Below, piece by piece: positions 21,248 through 32,548 of a stretch of DNA of 64,000 bases (positions within the stretch are counted from its first letter, which is position 1; every line of letters starts with the position of its first letter). The translations under genes and the position numbers were made by a program. The notes beneath the pieces were generated by a model. The model was not told the origin of the DNA, did not search any database, and worked only from the letters and a program-made list of their open reading frames with translations. Source of the DNA: Acanthococcus lagerstroemiae (Eukaryota > Arthropoda > Insecta > Hemiptera > Eriococcidae); NCBI GenBank assembly GCA_031841125.1, contig CM063112.1:13976603-14040602 (forward strand), read 5' to 3'.

Positions 21248-21876
21248 AATGTGACGCGCCATGAGAAACCATACCTTCGGATGAAGAGGGTCAAAAATGA
21301 AATTTTGACTGATTCTAATAGAGAAAAGTATGGAGAATCCAATGCCGCAAACCGCAGCTCAATCGGAGCAAAATTCTCAGAGATATGCCATTTTGAAGTT
21401 GGAAACTACTAAAAAGTACTTTTCGAGAAAAACAGCTTTAAAGTTTTTCGTTCGGACATTGCTTAAATTACTAAGTTCTCCGAAGGTATTATGATTGAAA
21501 ATTAGCCCCCCCCCCCGAGTAAAATTTTATGAAGAATTCAATGGTGTATGTTTCAGGTTTGCTAAAATAAAACTGACAAATGTATGCAAATAAAGTTTAT
21601 TATAAAAAAAATGTATGTAAATGACGTTGATTATAAAAAAAATCTATCATACAAAAAATTCCAAAAATTTTTTTTTTTACAAAAATTATAAAAATCAAAC
21701 AAATAAACAACGAAACAAGCGAGTATGGGTGCCTAAAATGCTCTTCAGATACTCTAGAACACATTTCTGGCAAAAAGTCATTTTTGATCAAAATCAATTT
21801 TTCAATGTGTTTTGGCGTTTTTCTTGAAAACAACTTTTTCACCCGAAGGTATGGTTTCTCATGGTGCGTCACAAAT
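21248..21876. mobile_element. TIR element, ~630 bp, no coding capacity
   Basis: The left end has TGTGACGCGCCATGAGAAAC and CATACCTTCGG. The right end complement is TGTGACGCACCATGAGAAAC and CATACCTTCGG, giving about 38 bp of nearly identical inverted repeat. The interior is AT-rich with long A/T runs, a C-run at about 21507 and no transposase. Interior words resemble the MITE at 1895-2303. A lone end-like word (GCGCGTCACAAAAGCTAAT) occurs near 20452. Confidence 0.75.
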
Positions 21877-21920
21877 GCTAATTTCGCTTGTGCTATTTCA
21901 CGACTAATATCCCTTATGGG

Positions 21921-22517
21921 CAGTGTTGGAAGAATGCAAAAATCATTGTTCCCGTTTGTTCTTCTCTAACTGCATGGTTCTCATTCATGTTCTTTGTTTT
22001 CCTTACGTTAAAATTACCAACGTTCCCGTTCTTGTTCCCGTTTCCATATTGTTCCTGTTCCCGTTTCCCGTTCTCGTTCCCAATCCCATCATGTTCTCGT
22101 TCTCATTCTCGTTCTGAGAACGAGAACATGCCGTTTTTCTTTTCTTTTTGTCCATTCTTCCAACATCCGAGTACTACAGTTTGATTTTTTCTATTAAAAA
22201 ATACGTACCTATACTTGATGATTTTAGGCTTTCAGAAGTTTACTTTTGCGCCAGCTGCAAAGGTGTTGGAAAAACGCAAAAATCACCGTGTTCACGTTCT
22301 TATTCGTTCTTCTCTAACTGCATGGTTTCTCGTTCTCTTTACCCTATAATTACCAACGTCCCCGTTCTCATTCTTGTTCCCAACCTGGTCCTGTTCCAGT
22401 TCCTGTTTCCCGATCTCATTCTCAATCCCATCATGTTCTTGTTCTCGTTCCTGTTCTAAGAATACGAACAAGAACATACCGTTTTCCTTCTCGTTCTCGT
22501 TTGTTCTTCCAACACTG
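21921..22517. mobile_element. hAT MITE with internal duplication, 597 bp
   Basis: The element starts CAGTGTTGGAAGAATGC and ends TGTTCTTCCAACACTG, perfect inverted ends for about 12 bases. An exact 8-bp duplication, CTTATGGG, flanks it (21913-21920 and 22518-22525). It consists of two related halves (21921-22170 and 22262-22517). Each half has GGAA(G/A)AA-GCAAAAATCA, CTTCTCTAACTGCATGGTT and CGTTCTCGTTCCCGTT-like hexamer runs. The first half also ends in a partial terminal repeat (TTCTTCCAACAT). It therefore looks like a dimer that moved as one unit. The open frames here are repeat artefacts. Confidence 0.9.
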
Positions 22518-22672
22518 CTTATGGGTAATTCTACAGCAATGTGGACTATTTCAAATACATTTTTCCAGTTTTGTTTAATCAATTTTTTCATCCTTTCTTT
22601 ATGGGTTTGTAAGTATGTTACACATATTGAGTATTCAGCAGACCCCATGGGACATGGGAGGGGGCTACAGGG

Positions 22673-22836
22673 ACTTTTAGGATCTCGGCGGTCACCATGT
22701 TGGAATTATTGGTCACTGCAAAGGAACACGAAGGAAATGTCAGTCACTTTTAAGATCTCGGCGGTCACCACGGCGTTGAAATTATTGGTCAGTACAAAGG
22801 AACACGAAGGAAATGTAGGTCACTACGTTCTTTTTC
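22673..22836. repeat. tandem duplication, ~83 bp x 2
   Basis: GACTTTTAGGATCTCGGCGG...GGTCACTGCAAAGGAACACG is followed by CACTTTTAAGATCTCGGCGG...GTCAGTACAAAGGAACACG. The second copy has a 3-4 bp insertion. No function is apparent. Confidence 0.85.
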
Positions 22837-22839
22837 CGG

Positions 22840-25160
22840 GACTTCTTGTTCTTCTTATATGGGTGTGAAGACAGTTAGCGTCACATTAAGCTAGAGGTGG
22901 CAAGTTTTCAATTTCTAGTGTAGTGCTCAAGCCTTTGGGGCTCCCACCAATCCTCTCCCAAATTGAGTCGTTTCGAAATGACGCTCCTAGGTGTTTTTTT
23001 TTTGCATATCTATGTCCTACAAAGAACAAAAAAAAAATTTCGATTGTAAATAACATAATATATTTATACAGACGTTCGCCCTGTTCTTCAATCACGTTAT
23101 CACGTATCCACGTTAGTAGTTGTCTCATACTCTCATATTCGGACTCGTCAGATTGGTGGCACGCTAGTGTCGGTAGTGTCGCTTTTCAAAATGTTGTTAT
23201 CAGTAGTAGGATAAAACAAGGGGCTTACCCGTAAGATGAATATAGAAACGTAATTTTCCTGCATATTTTATTGTAATTCGCTCATGTTTTCACAGTGTAG
23301 GTACATGTTTTTTACTCACGAATAATCCATTTTTAAAACAATTAAATTAAGTAAGACACAAATAATGCAACTTGAATGCATCAAAACGTTCGAACGGTAT
23401 AGCAGGAACGAATTCTATCCTACTATTGATAAGAATTTCAGCAGGCTGTGTGTTATTAGTAGTGCGTTAACAGCGCTCCATAGTTTGCTCTCGACAAGTC
23501 CGAATTATAGAAATTGTGCGGCATTGTGGTGATGGCAGTAATTTCAATTCAATTTTACCAAATTTCTTTCCTTTTTTCTGTTTTCAAATTTAAGTTTAAA
23601 ATTAAAATTGTATGCGTCCATAGAAAAAGTCACTTATGCCATTTTTCAATAATTGATGTAATTCGATTCAGCAGGTCAAGAACACTATAGAACCCTTCAC
23701 ATTACAGCGCTATCTAGCACCTAACGGCCGCAACAGGGGATCAAACATAACTGCTCTGAAAAGTAATAGAGTTAGCTCCGTGATATTGGTGATTATACTT
23801 CAGGTTCTGTCTTCTTTTCAATGTTATTATTCGGACTTAAACCTAAGTTGCATGTATTGATAGCACTGTCAATATTTTCATTGCATTCTTATCAGCTTAC
23901 CCCATCTGCCTACAAAACGTTCGCCTGTGGTAGCGCTACCTAGGTGAGGTTGAAGTCCGAATTTATTTTTCATTAATAATATATTGACTTCAGAGCATGT
24001 ATGTGTATTTATTCTTTTTCAGTGTTCGTTTTCTATTGAAAAAGAAGTAGAAAAAGTAATCCAAGGAAAAAGAGCCTAACTTTTCGTCACTTTTCTCAAT
24101 CTATATCACCGCCTATTTCATACTTTAGGATTGCTTAATGGGACTTCCAATTTCATAATATTTATTAATTATTACCCAGGTGATCATTAGATTAATAGAT
24201 ACAAGCTCAAACTTTCAAACGTCATTTTCGTACTTAGGCCCTTTATCAGTGGACGCATTCAATTGATGTTAGCAAAACCAAGTATGACTTGTCTTCCTAC
24301 CTTCATAAATTTTGTTGGCTCACAAAAATGATGAAAAAATCCTTCTTCGCCTCCAAATTCCAGTTATGAAAAGTTCGGGTAATTTAAAGTGAACCCTGGA
24401 AGACCATAGCACATCCAGTAGATATTCCATTCCACGACGAGACTCGGACATACCAGCTCTTTCATGTTGACATGGAATAGTCAATTTCCAAAATATTGCG
24501 CCTCTTACAAGCAGGAAAAAATGTATCCAAAAATTTTTTTTTTAGAAAACATCCCCTACTTAAAAAATTACCCTCGAAATAACGGGGTTTAATACAGTAC
24601 CCCCTCCCTCTCTCGAAGTAAAAATACTTTTCCTCGCAAAGAAATTTTTCCAAGAGAGAAAAGAAAAGCAAAAATATTATTTTTGATAAGAAATTGCGAA
24701 GTTGAGGTGCAGTGGGGTAAATGTAGTATAAACATCGATAAATTTGACATTCGATTAATATTGTGATAAAACTACCGCAGTTATCGCTTTGAAACTTCGC
24801 AGAGTAATACTCTAGAGTGTTTTGTGTACATTTAGCTCCCTGCACTTTACGTTTTTCCGTTGTATTTTAGGTATTGCAGGATTCATTCGCTGTTCTTATG
24901 CTGAAATGCTGAAATGAAAGCATCCCCTCCTTCCATAAAAGCCACTTAAACATCAACTCAATCCTTTTTACTCTCCAAATGTATCACTGGTTCATTATAA
25001 TCTTCATTTTACTTGCATGTTGAATAATCGTATGTATAGATATTCTCCTGGTAGTGCGTTGTAACCAATGTTGTAAAATGTCAGAGAAAAGAGATTGAAA
25101 ATAAACTCATATTTGGATCCCTTTTCTAGGATGTCTCCTTTATTGGTTACAGTGTTCTGC
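22840..25160. other. AT-rich unassigned stretch
   Basis: More than 2 kb of AT-rich DNA without coding signal. The only structure seen is a weak inverted pair, TTATTCGGACTTAAACCT near 23825 and AGGTTGAAGTCCGAATTTA near 23948, which may bound a decayed MITE of about 140 bp. The open frame at 24462-24845 (-) has no known domain. Confidence 0.35.
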
Positions 25161-25169
25161 GGTGAAGGT

Positions 25170-26340
25170 TCCAATGTACTGCTACCCATCTGTTGTTAAC
25201 CGCCTGATCTACCGTCCATTCACGAACTCAACTTCGACCAGCATAGACCTGATAGCACTCAGACTATGTTGTTCCTTTTTACTCGCCAGTATGTATTGTC
25301 CATTCACCGACTCAACTATGACCAAATGCCGACAAGACAGTACCTGGACTATATTCTTCCTTTTTACCCGCCGGCATGTATCGTCTGTTCACGAACTCAA
25401 CTTCGACCAAACACAGAGAAAACAGTACCCAGACTATTCATTTTTACCCGCCAGTATGTATCCTCTGCTCATGGACTCGACTTTGACTGAATGCAGATAA
25501 GACAGTACCCGGACTATTGTTCATTTTTACCTGCCAGTATGTTCGCAGACTCGATTTTGACCAAATGCAAACAAGACAGTACTCGGACTATTGTTCATTT
25601 TTACCCGCCTGTATGTATTGTCCATTTACCGACACGACTTTGACCAGATGTTGACAAGATGGTATCGTCTGCTCACAGACTCGACTTTGACCAAATGTAG
25701 ACAAGACAGTACTTGGACTATTGTGGTTTATTTTTACACGCTGCTGTGTATCATCCATCCTTGGACTTGACTTTGATCAAACTCAGACTATTCTTCCTTT
25801 TATCCACTAGTATGTATTGTCTGTTCACGAACTCAACTTCAACCAAACACAGACAAAACAGCACCTAGACTATTCATTTTTACCCACCAGTATTGTATTG
25901 TCTGCTCATGAACTCGATTTGACTGAACGAGATGAGACAGGACTCGGACTGTTGTCCCGTTTTACCCGTCAGCATTTGTCCATTCAGCAACTCGACTTTG
26001 ACCAAATGTAGACAAGACAGTACCCGGACTATTGTTCATTTTTACCCGCCGGTATGTATTGTCTGTTCACACAGATTCAACTTTGACTAAATACAGATAA
26101 GATAGTACCGGACTATTGTTCCTTTTTACCCACCTTTACGAGTATGTATCATCTGTTCACAGACTCGACTTTGACCAAACGCAGACAAGATAATACCCAG
26201 ACTATTGTTCCTTTTCTTACCCGCCAGTATGTATTTTGTATGTTCTCGGAATCAACTTCGACCAAATGCAGACAAGACAGTACCCCGGCCTGTTGTTTCT
26301 TTTTATCCGCCGGTCTGTATCCGTCACTTCACGGGTTTTG
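25170..26340. repeat. ~85-bp minisatellite, about 13-14 copies
   Basis: The unit includes TTTTTACCCGCCAGTATGTA, TTGTCTGTTCACGAACTC, AACTTCGACCAAATGCAGAC and AAGACAGTACCCGGACTATT. Copies begin near 25270, 25360, 25440, 25526, 25598, 25735, 25797, 25877, 25958, 26038, 26123, 26213 and 26299. They vary in length (about 75-137 bases between starts) and in sequence. Short open frames pass through several copies because some periods are multiples of three, but stops interrupt every frame. Confidence 0.9.
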
Positions 26341-26344
26341 AAAA

Positions 26345-27950
26345 CCTTGGAAAAAATTCCGGAAATCTCGACAACTACTGAGTAGATCTTAACCAATAAT
26401 TGCACAGTCTTTGTATGTGTACTAATAGTTCTCTACCTCTCATGTATATATTTCATTATTAATGATTCATTTTCACTCAGGTTACACCCAGTGCGGAACT
26501 GATGGAAAGGGCAAATGCCTCCTAGTCTAAAAAGCTTGTGGCCTACTTCTAAGTGAAATGAATATTAAAAATTTGAGAAGTCTGTCCCGCTCATGACTCA
26601 TGAACAGTCATTCGCCATTTCTTACACGGTAAGTGGTTCTTTACTGCTCAAGCAGCCTAGTAAAAATGGATTTTCCCCTTAAATTTTTGGCCTCAGTCCA
26701 CCCCTAGTTACTGCGCATCATAGAAACAGTGCACATGATGATCTACATATTATTATACATAAATATGAAAATTCAAGATTAGTGCCGTTTGCTTTCTTTT
26801 GTTATGAAACGTCAAAAAAAGTTTACCCCTACCCTCATCCCAGATATCCGTCACAAGACCAATAGTTGATTTTAGAAATTAGCTGGGGAAAAAAGAAACA
26901 GTTTTCGCCAAAGGTGAAAACGTGTTCTCACTGTCACAAAAAAGGCGTGCGGAGTCGGCGGAGAGTTCGAGGGAGAAAGCCCTCGCTTTTCATGCTCTCG
27001 GCCAGGATGTTTTGGGGTGTTCCAGCTGGAGAAAGACACGATGGGAAAACTCGGGACAAGATACGCTTCCGAGGTATATAAATTAATTACATGCCGGCGG
27101 CCACTCTCGCTCTTTCTCGCGCGCGCGGAAAGCCCACCGGCCAAGGAGATCACTAATTAGGGACAAATTACGAAACATAGAAAAAACCGAAACCTCGCGA
27201 CCTCTGTTTCTTTTTTCTTTTTTTCCTCCCGTTTTTTGGTAAATTAAAATCCGAATTAAATTCGCATTTGAAATTAGTTTCTCCCGCTCGCCTTTCTCTT
27301 TTCTTTTCATTTCGGACGTCGGTTTTGCGAGTACGCCCTCGGAACAGCCGAGTGCGGTCTTAATCTCGAATAGAGTCTTCGCCGTTTTCAAATTAATGTT
27401 TAGTTTTCACTGTCGTCAGCGACCCTCCTTGAAAAAGTGTAAATGAGTGCTAACGAATTAGTAATCCATTGTGAAGATGTCAAACGTTTTTCTTCCCTCG
27501 TTTGCAAAAACGTCATAACGAGACGCTTGATAAGTGGCTTACACTTCTTCAGTTGGCACTAATAGCGTGATGGTGCGGAAAAAAGTCAACCGCGAACTTG
27601 TTTTCAAAACTTGGAAACTTCACGGCGAATCTGGTAAGAGTGGAAAATAATTAGTTTGATAGCTCGCGTAGAACTTCACGTACAAGGGGTGTTTCTCGTC
27701 ATTTAGAAGACAGTATGGGCAATAACGACGAAGGAGAGGGAGTCGCGTGGAGGGGGTTCACCGCCAAATGGTCCGATAAATGCACGTTTCATATGGAGCC
27801 CTTTTGGTACCATTGCGTACATCGGTAGCTGCCGTTATTTGCCTGTCTATGAAAGGAAGATCAACGTTTTTATGGGCAACCTGTAGCAGCTTTCGGGCAG
27901 TTCGAAAAAGCAAGATTGGATGCCGCCTTTGTTCTTGTAAAATGTATCAG
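26345..27950. other. unassigned, CpG-rich in its second half
   Basis: 26345-26860 is ordinary AT-rich DNA with nothing recognised. From 26860 the sequence becomes CpG-rich with T/C tracts near 27200-27310. A small ATG frame at 27570-27632 ends at a GGTAAG that could be a donor, but no acceptor partner or homology supports it. Confidence 0.35.
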
Positions 27951-27954
27951 TCAG

Positions 27955-28515
27955 TCAGGTGCCATGTCCGTTGCCGGATATTGGCAGTCGCGGTTTCTGA
28001 CGCCCGACTTTCCTGGGCAGGGTTAATCGAGATAGTTTGCTGTTGCTTTCCCCACAGTTCATTGCGTTCTCCGGCCACTGATGTGATACTCGAAAGGGTA
28101 GTTTCCGGGGCCGGGAGTGCGGTGTCATAGAGACCACTTTGGCATGCATGCATCGCCATACGTCCCCCCACACCAGTTCATTGCGTTCGAGTTTTCCTTC
28201 TCTGTGTTGGAGAGTGTGCAGCCGCAGTTCACTTGTACTAACCACGTGTTTGCACAACGTTGAGTTAGCTGGCCACACACACGACAGTCTCAGTCTTTCA
28301 GATCTGGTGGTAACACGCCCTGTGATTGTAATGCCTTGTTCGTTCGAGCTGGCGGGGTTATAGGATGCATCATCTTTCCACCTCGATTGATACTGTAGTC
28401 ACTGTGTTCGCTAGGATGACGGTAGGAGATATTCGAATCCGGTGTTGGTGGGACTCGAACCCGAGACGCTAGGATTGCGAAGCGAGCCCGTTAACCACTC
28501 GGCTACACAGCGACT
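27955..28515 (-). mobile_element. SINE copy with tRNA-like head, most complete copy
   Basis: Read on the minus strand, the 5' head has box A TAGCCGAGTGG (28505-28495) and box B GGTTCGAGTCC (28461-28451), the internal promoter of RNA polymerase III. The body follows, with CTACAGTATCAATCGAGGTGG, GTGTTACCACCAGATC, GAAAGCAACAGCAAACTATC and GGCGTCAGAAACCGCGACTG. It ends near GGACATGGCACCTGA. A 105-bp insert (28069-28173) with a 14-bp duplication lies within it; without that, the SINE is about 440 bp. The head does not fold as a clean tRNA, so I call it SINE rather than a tRNA gene. Confidence 0.85.
28069..28173. mobile_element. 105-bp insert in the SINE, 14-bp target duplication
   Basis: CAGTTCATTGCGTT occurs at both edges (28055-28068 and 28174-28187), an exact 14-bp duplication. 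The insert has no inverted ends and no A-tail that I can see. Its reverse complement matches 43125-43226, including ATGCATGCCAAAGTGGTC-like and GGAAACTACCCTTTCGAGTA words. It is therefore a mobile sequence, possibly a short retrotransposed piece. Confidence 0.75.
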
Positions 28516-28870
28516 CGTGAAGCTCATAGCTTGCGCTACTTTTTCTTGAAGAGGATTGAATTTGAGAGAAATTGGATTCACGAGGGATGAGGCTTCCAGA
28601 GGCCTTTAGAGAGTTAATCCCTCAAGACCTCCTTTGAATTATTTGTGATCTGGACCCTCATTTGCTAGTTGTGTACATCAAGAATTATGAAAGCCCAATG
28701 CAACCTAAACGATTCATGAATGGGCCTTCAAGTTTTCGTGAGGAAAACACGTTTTTGTCGAAAAGTTAAAATACATGAATCATTTGGTATGAGAAATTAA
28801 AGAAATTAATAAGGGTAGTGGCCTTGTGATCAAGTTTTTATTTAGAAAAAAAAGACGAAAATTCCGTGTT
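28516..28870. other. unassigned stretch
   Basis: No repeat family or coding signal is seen between the SINE head and the LINE fragment. Confidence 0.3.
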
Positions 28871-28874
28871 TTTT

Positions 28875-29655
28875 TCTGTAATTTCTGAAATTTTGGTCCC
28901 TTTATCGGACGACAGTTTAATATCTGCTCTATCACCTTTTTGTGAAGTAATATGATTTCGGAAAGGTGCCGCTGTCTTGGCAAAAGATCCGAGGATAGAA
29001 GACAGTTAAAGATTGAGGTTGGTGGACTAGCTATAGCCCCACTTTCAATAAATATTTTTAAGATTTCATTTTCTTCTCCGTCTGGCCCCAGAGTACGCGT
29101 CGCCTTGAGACCCTTGAGCACGTTCTGAACCTCCTTCGCCCTGATTTGTGGGCTTCCGATTTGGTCGCTCCGATGGCAGGTTACGATGTTGGGGTTGTTT
29201 CCTTGAGATCCTCTGTCTACATGTAGCTCCCGATAAAATTCGGTGACTGTTAGTGCAGTTTTTTCCCTATTGGAATTCACCAACCCTGCCTGAGGCAGTT
29301 ACCTTTGGCAAAGGCCTTTCTTATTTGTCTGCTCGAACACGTACTCTCGATAATCTACTCAGCTGTTTCTTACTTGTAGCTTTATATATCCTGTCTAATT
29401 TTCTTTTTGATTAGCTTCTTAATCTCTGCCAGTTCAATTTGGTCGATTTTTGTATGTGTGACTTTCTGCCTGATCAGTGTTCTTTTGTTGATGAGATCTT
29501 TGGTCTCTTTGATTAACTTGTCGCGTGTTCTAATAGTATTTTTTGAAGTGCCTAATTCCTCAAGGACATTATTTAGCCTCTACTTGGGAATCATATCTGG
29601 CTTCGAGGTTGTTGGGATTCAGCTCCTTGCAGTTTGTTTCGTTCCAAAGTAATAA
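28875..29655 (-). pseudogene. RTE-like LINE fragment, linker to start of reverse transcriptase
   Basis: On the minus strand, frames above 29283 show NNVLEELGTSKNTIRTRDKL, IKETKDLINKRTLIRQKV and KIDQIELAEIKKLIKKKI, the charged linker typical of RTE-like ORF2. The frame 29283-28780 continues with TVTEFYRELHVDRG, EVQNVLKGLKATRTLGPDG (first RT motif, consensus K-GKAPG-DG) and HLSEIILLHKKV. Homology ends near 28880 and the remaining ORF is non-homologous. At least two frameshifts are needed. It may belong to the same family as the fragments at 7283-7872 and 20739-21176, but those cover different parts, so identity cannot be judged. Confidence 0.75.
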
Positions 29656-30290
29656 GACAGGAGATCCGCAGCTTCCCACATTTTATGAACCAGAATTTGT
29701 TTGCCAAAGCTGTTTTCCGGTGGTTTTATTTGCACGATAAGGAGAGACGGGTCTTAACTTGCGTAATAGTGGGCGGCGGTCGGATGAGAAATGGAAGTGG
29801 ACTCCCGAGAGGGGAGTTAGGGACATAGGGAATCGAATTCAGGTGCCCAGTTCTGGAAAAGTACGGGGAAGTCTGGAAAAGGTGGAGAATCTTGAAATTC
29901 AGGAAAAGTCAGGGATTTTGGGAAATATTTCTGGAAAAAGCCTAATGCTTATGAGAGATCTTCCAGTAGTGTACTTTCATGTGTTTTCCTTTGAACGGGT
30001 TGAAGCCGACATGAAACAAGTTCATTAAGTTTTTTTGATTCTTGTATCTTAGTTTTATTTTCATGTTTTCATTCTTCGTAATAATGCTGTAAAAATTTGA
30101 ATAGTTTTATTTTCATGTTTTCATTCTTCGTAATAATGCTGTAAAAATTTGAATATTGCGCGCGTCTTTTCGCACGCCATGTAACTTCATTTAGCCACCT
30201 TTCAGACTGCTCTGAAACGTATCGGGGAAAGTTAGGGAAAAGTCAGGGGAAAATCCGGGAATTTCATTGTATTTGAAAAAAAAAATGGGC
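29656..30290. repeat. region with GTCAGGGAAAA-type motifs and a 52-bp tandem duplication
   Basis: 29840-29930 and 30215-30270 carry GGAAAAGTCAGGGATTTTGG and GGGAAAAGTCAGGGGAAAAT words like those in the hAT MITE at 61486-61865, so a decayed copy of that MITE is likely. At 30051-30154 a 52-bp unit beginning AGTTTTATTTTCATGTTTTC is duplicated in tandem without a mismatch, which indicates a recent event. Confidence 0.65.
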
Positions 30291-30835
30291 TCTGTGAAGT
30301 TTATCAAGGAAGCGAGAATCAAGAATTCTTTAACTGTTGAAGAAAAAAGAATTAAATTTTATCAATTTTTCATTGGGGGGGGGGGGGGTGTCTTAAGAAG
30401 CAGTTGCCAACTGAGCTCCTAAAATTACTAGTTTGCAAGCTTTGAAAAATGATGGGGATAGGGCTGCGGCCCTGCTTATCATTCTCAAGTTACACCCGTG
30501 TTTTCTGACTGAAATTAAATGTCGAATTTTTAATTTTGATAGATTCTGTAGTAAAAGGTACAGTACCCTTCTTCTATGGTGGGGTGTCTCTACAGTGGCT
30601 GGCTCCCATGTTGTACGTTTGAAAAGATGATAGAAAAGGGCCCACTTTGTCGCTGCGTATGAAAACTGATTAAAAAAATTTTGGGCATGTACAACAGCAA
30701 TTTTAAATGGCGTTTTTCTCAAAGTATTTTTATACTTCAGACTTCAAACACGCATTGCTCGGCCCATGTTGTACCTAGAGAGGCCTCAGTTAACTCATTC
30801 GAAAAGTTAGTCCGTCTAGTTTTCGAATCTGGACT
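30291..30835. other. unassigned stretch with a G-run
   Basis: AT-rich sequence with a run of about 13 G near 30375-30388. No coding or repeat family is recognised. Confidence 0.3.
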
Positions 30836-30905
30836 TGCTTCTTCTTCTTCAGACGCCATATCCGATGCCGGACGTTGGCGATCGCGGTTTCTGACGCGCG
30901 ACGTT
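30836..30905 (-). mobile_element. SINE 3' fragment
   Basis: On the plus strand it reads TCTTCTTCTTCAGACGCCAT then ATCCGATGCCGGACGTTGGC and GATCGCGGTTTCTGACGC, the complement of the SINE 3' end including its GAA-repeat tail. The copy is severely 5'-truncated, as expected for aborted retrotransposition. Confidence 0.8.
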
Positions 30906-31685
30906 TCAAAAATGAGTTCAGCGACTTGAGAGAATGTCCATGTTGCATTTGTTAGGAGCTTTAATTTAGGAGCCCCTTCCGTACCCTGGTACCACAATTT
31001 GCAAATCAAAATTGAATTCGGCAACCCTTCGAACTCGGAAAACCATATCCATATTTTATTTTTCGGAACTTTCATTGTCAAGCCCCTCTTCCTCCTCAGA
31101 TGCCACGGTTTGTAATTTGGGGACAAGTAACCAATGAGTTCAGTGACCTTTTAAACCTATGAAACTATATCTATATTAGGTATTATGAAATTATTGGAGG
31201 CCTGCCCCTTTCCCGGTACCACAATTTTAAATTTACATCGAAACCAGTATCAAAATAGAATTTTGTGACCTTAACCCTTCCAGTCGGTATCTCCATTCGA
31301 TGATTCGTGCTTATGAAAGTTGTAAAAAGTGTAATGAAAAAGACATGTGTCATTGAAAAAGTGCAAAAAACACAAATTGTGTGATGTGTAAGTATAGAGG
31401 GGGAGGAAAAATTCCAGGGATGGGTAGATGGTGATGTGGATGTTCAGAAAAGGGCCCGATAATGATTTGCACCGGTGTGTTAGCTCATGTCGGTCAGCCT
31501 TACAAAATACCGAAGAGTCTACGTGTTTTTCCATAAGGATGGTGTTAATTATCTCTCTCTTAAGGATCTGCGCTCGATTTCTTTGAGTTACTCACGTATT
31601 CACAAACTGTTTCTATTTTTGTTGCAGGTGAGTCCTCGTTATTCTCTCGAAGATACTCTCGGCAAGTTGGCGCGTAAGTCGATGA
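30906..31685. repeat. degenerate repeats around GGTACCACAATTT
   Basis: Two related blocks, about 30960-31110 and 31200-31280, share GGTACCACAATTT, a following AT-rich stretch and CTTCGAACTCGG / CTTCCAGTCGG-like ends. They are old and diverged. No gene is seen. Confidence 0.4.
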
Positions 31686-31689
31686 TTAT

Positions 31690-31922
31690 TTTTCTTTTTC
31701 TTCAGGCGCCATATCCGGTGCCGGAAGTTGGCGGTCGCGGTTTTGACGCCTGACTTAACTCGCAGGTTAGTCGGGGTTGTTTGTCGTTGCATTCCCCACA
31801 GTTTTTTTTTGCGTTGGAGTTTTCCTTCTCTGTGCCGAAGAGTGTGCAGTCGCAGTCTGTTTTCTAGCCTTGTTTTTTATGTCATTGAGTGGGCTGTCCG
31901 CGACGTTGCACACAGTACCACT
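31690..31922 (-). mobile_element. SINE 3' half copy
   Basis: The complement shows the SINE body from the CACGACGT...GCACACAGTACC region through GGAGAAGGAAAACTC-like and GTGGGGAAtGCAACGACAAAC-like words to the CGCCTGAAGAAAAAGAAA tail. The head is missing. It abuts a CR1-like LINE fragment at about 31923. Confidence 0.8.
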
Positions 31923-32185
31923 TCCTTTGACACTTTCTCCCCTCTCATTTGTAAACCTTCCTTAACGTAAATTGCCACTCCCCCTGATTTTTTGCACCCC
32001 TTCCTTTCCTCCACGTGCTATTTGAAACCTCTAATACGGAACAGTTCTGCCACATCCTCCTTGATCCAGGTTTCGCTCAGTAAGACTGTATCATACTTGT
32101 GCCCTCCCTGCTCTACGAACAGTTCAAGTTCATTGAAGTGGGCTCGGGGGGATCTTATGATGTTCAGAGACAGTACTTTAATTGG
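31923..32185 (-). pseudogene. LINE endonuclease N-terminal fragment
   Basis: Frames read VLSLNIIRSPRAHFNELELF, VEQGGHKYDTVLLSETWIKE and, after a stop, KSGGVAIYVKEGLQMRGEK. The N-I-RS start, the D---L-ETW block with its catalytic glutamate and the GGVAIYVK block are standard features of the APE-type endonuclease of CR1/Jockey-like LINEs. The enzyme nicks the target DNA for primed reverse transcription. One in-frame stop and the missing C-terminal half show it is dead. Confidence 0.8.
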
Positions 32186-32548
32186 GCCCGTATCCAGTTC
32201 CTTAAGTTACTATTGCAATGCTATCTGAAAAAGCGTTCGGAAGTGGGGGGGGGTTGCGGATGTAGGGAGGGTGGTGGAGATAGTTGGTGGGCTCTGGCAG
32301 AATGATAGAATCGTGAGGGACGGCTAATCAGGACGTGTGGATACTGAGGAGTAAGAATAAGCAAGAGGAAAGGCTAGGCAAATCTTATAGTAATTGTTGG
32401 AGTGGGAGAGTAGTGCATGTCCTTGATGGAAAAGTTTTTTTTTTGGAAAGTGTTGTCTGATATTGATTGGAAATAATGCTTTCTTATATATGTTATTGAG
32501 CAACTGACTGGGAGATCATTGGTCGCTTCCATGGTAGTCTCCTCCCGA

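Noticed and set aside
25162..26341. Open frames through the 85-bp array that look like a protein with ~27-residue repeats
   Set aside because: Unit lengths vary and are often not multiples of three, every frame has stops within a few units, and there is no start context or splice support. It is best read as a non-coding minisatellite.
27570..27632. Short ATG frame ending at a GGTAAG donor
   Set aside because: Only about 20 codons, no homology, no promoter or downstream acceptor; chance is sufficient.
28440..28515. Genuine tRNA gene on the minus strand
   Set aside because: Boxes A and B are present, but the acceptor and anticodon stems do not pair properly and the sequence continues into the SINE body shared by other copies.
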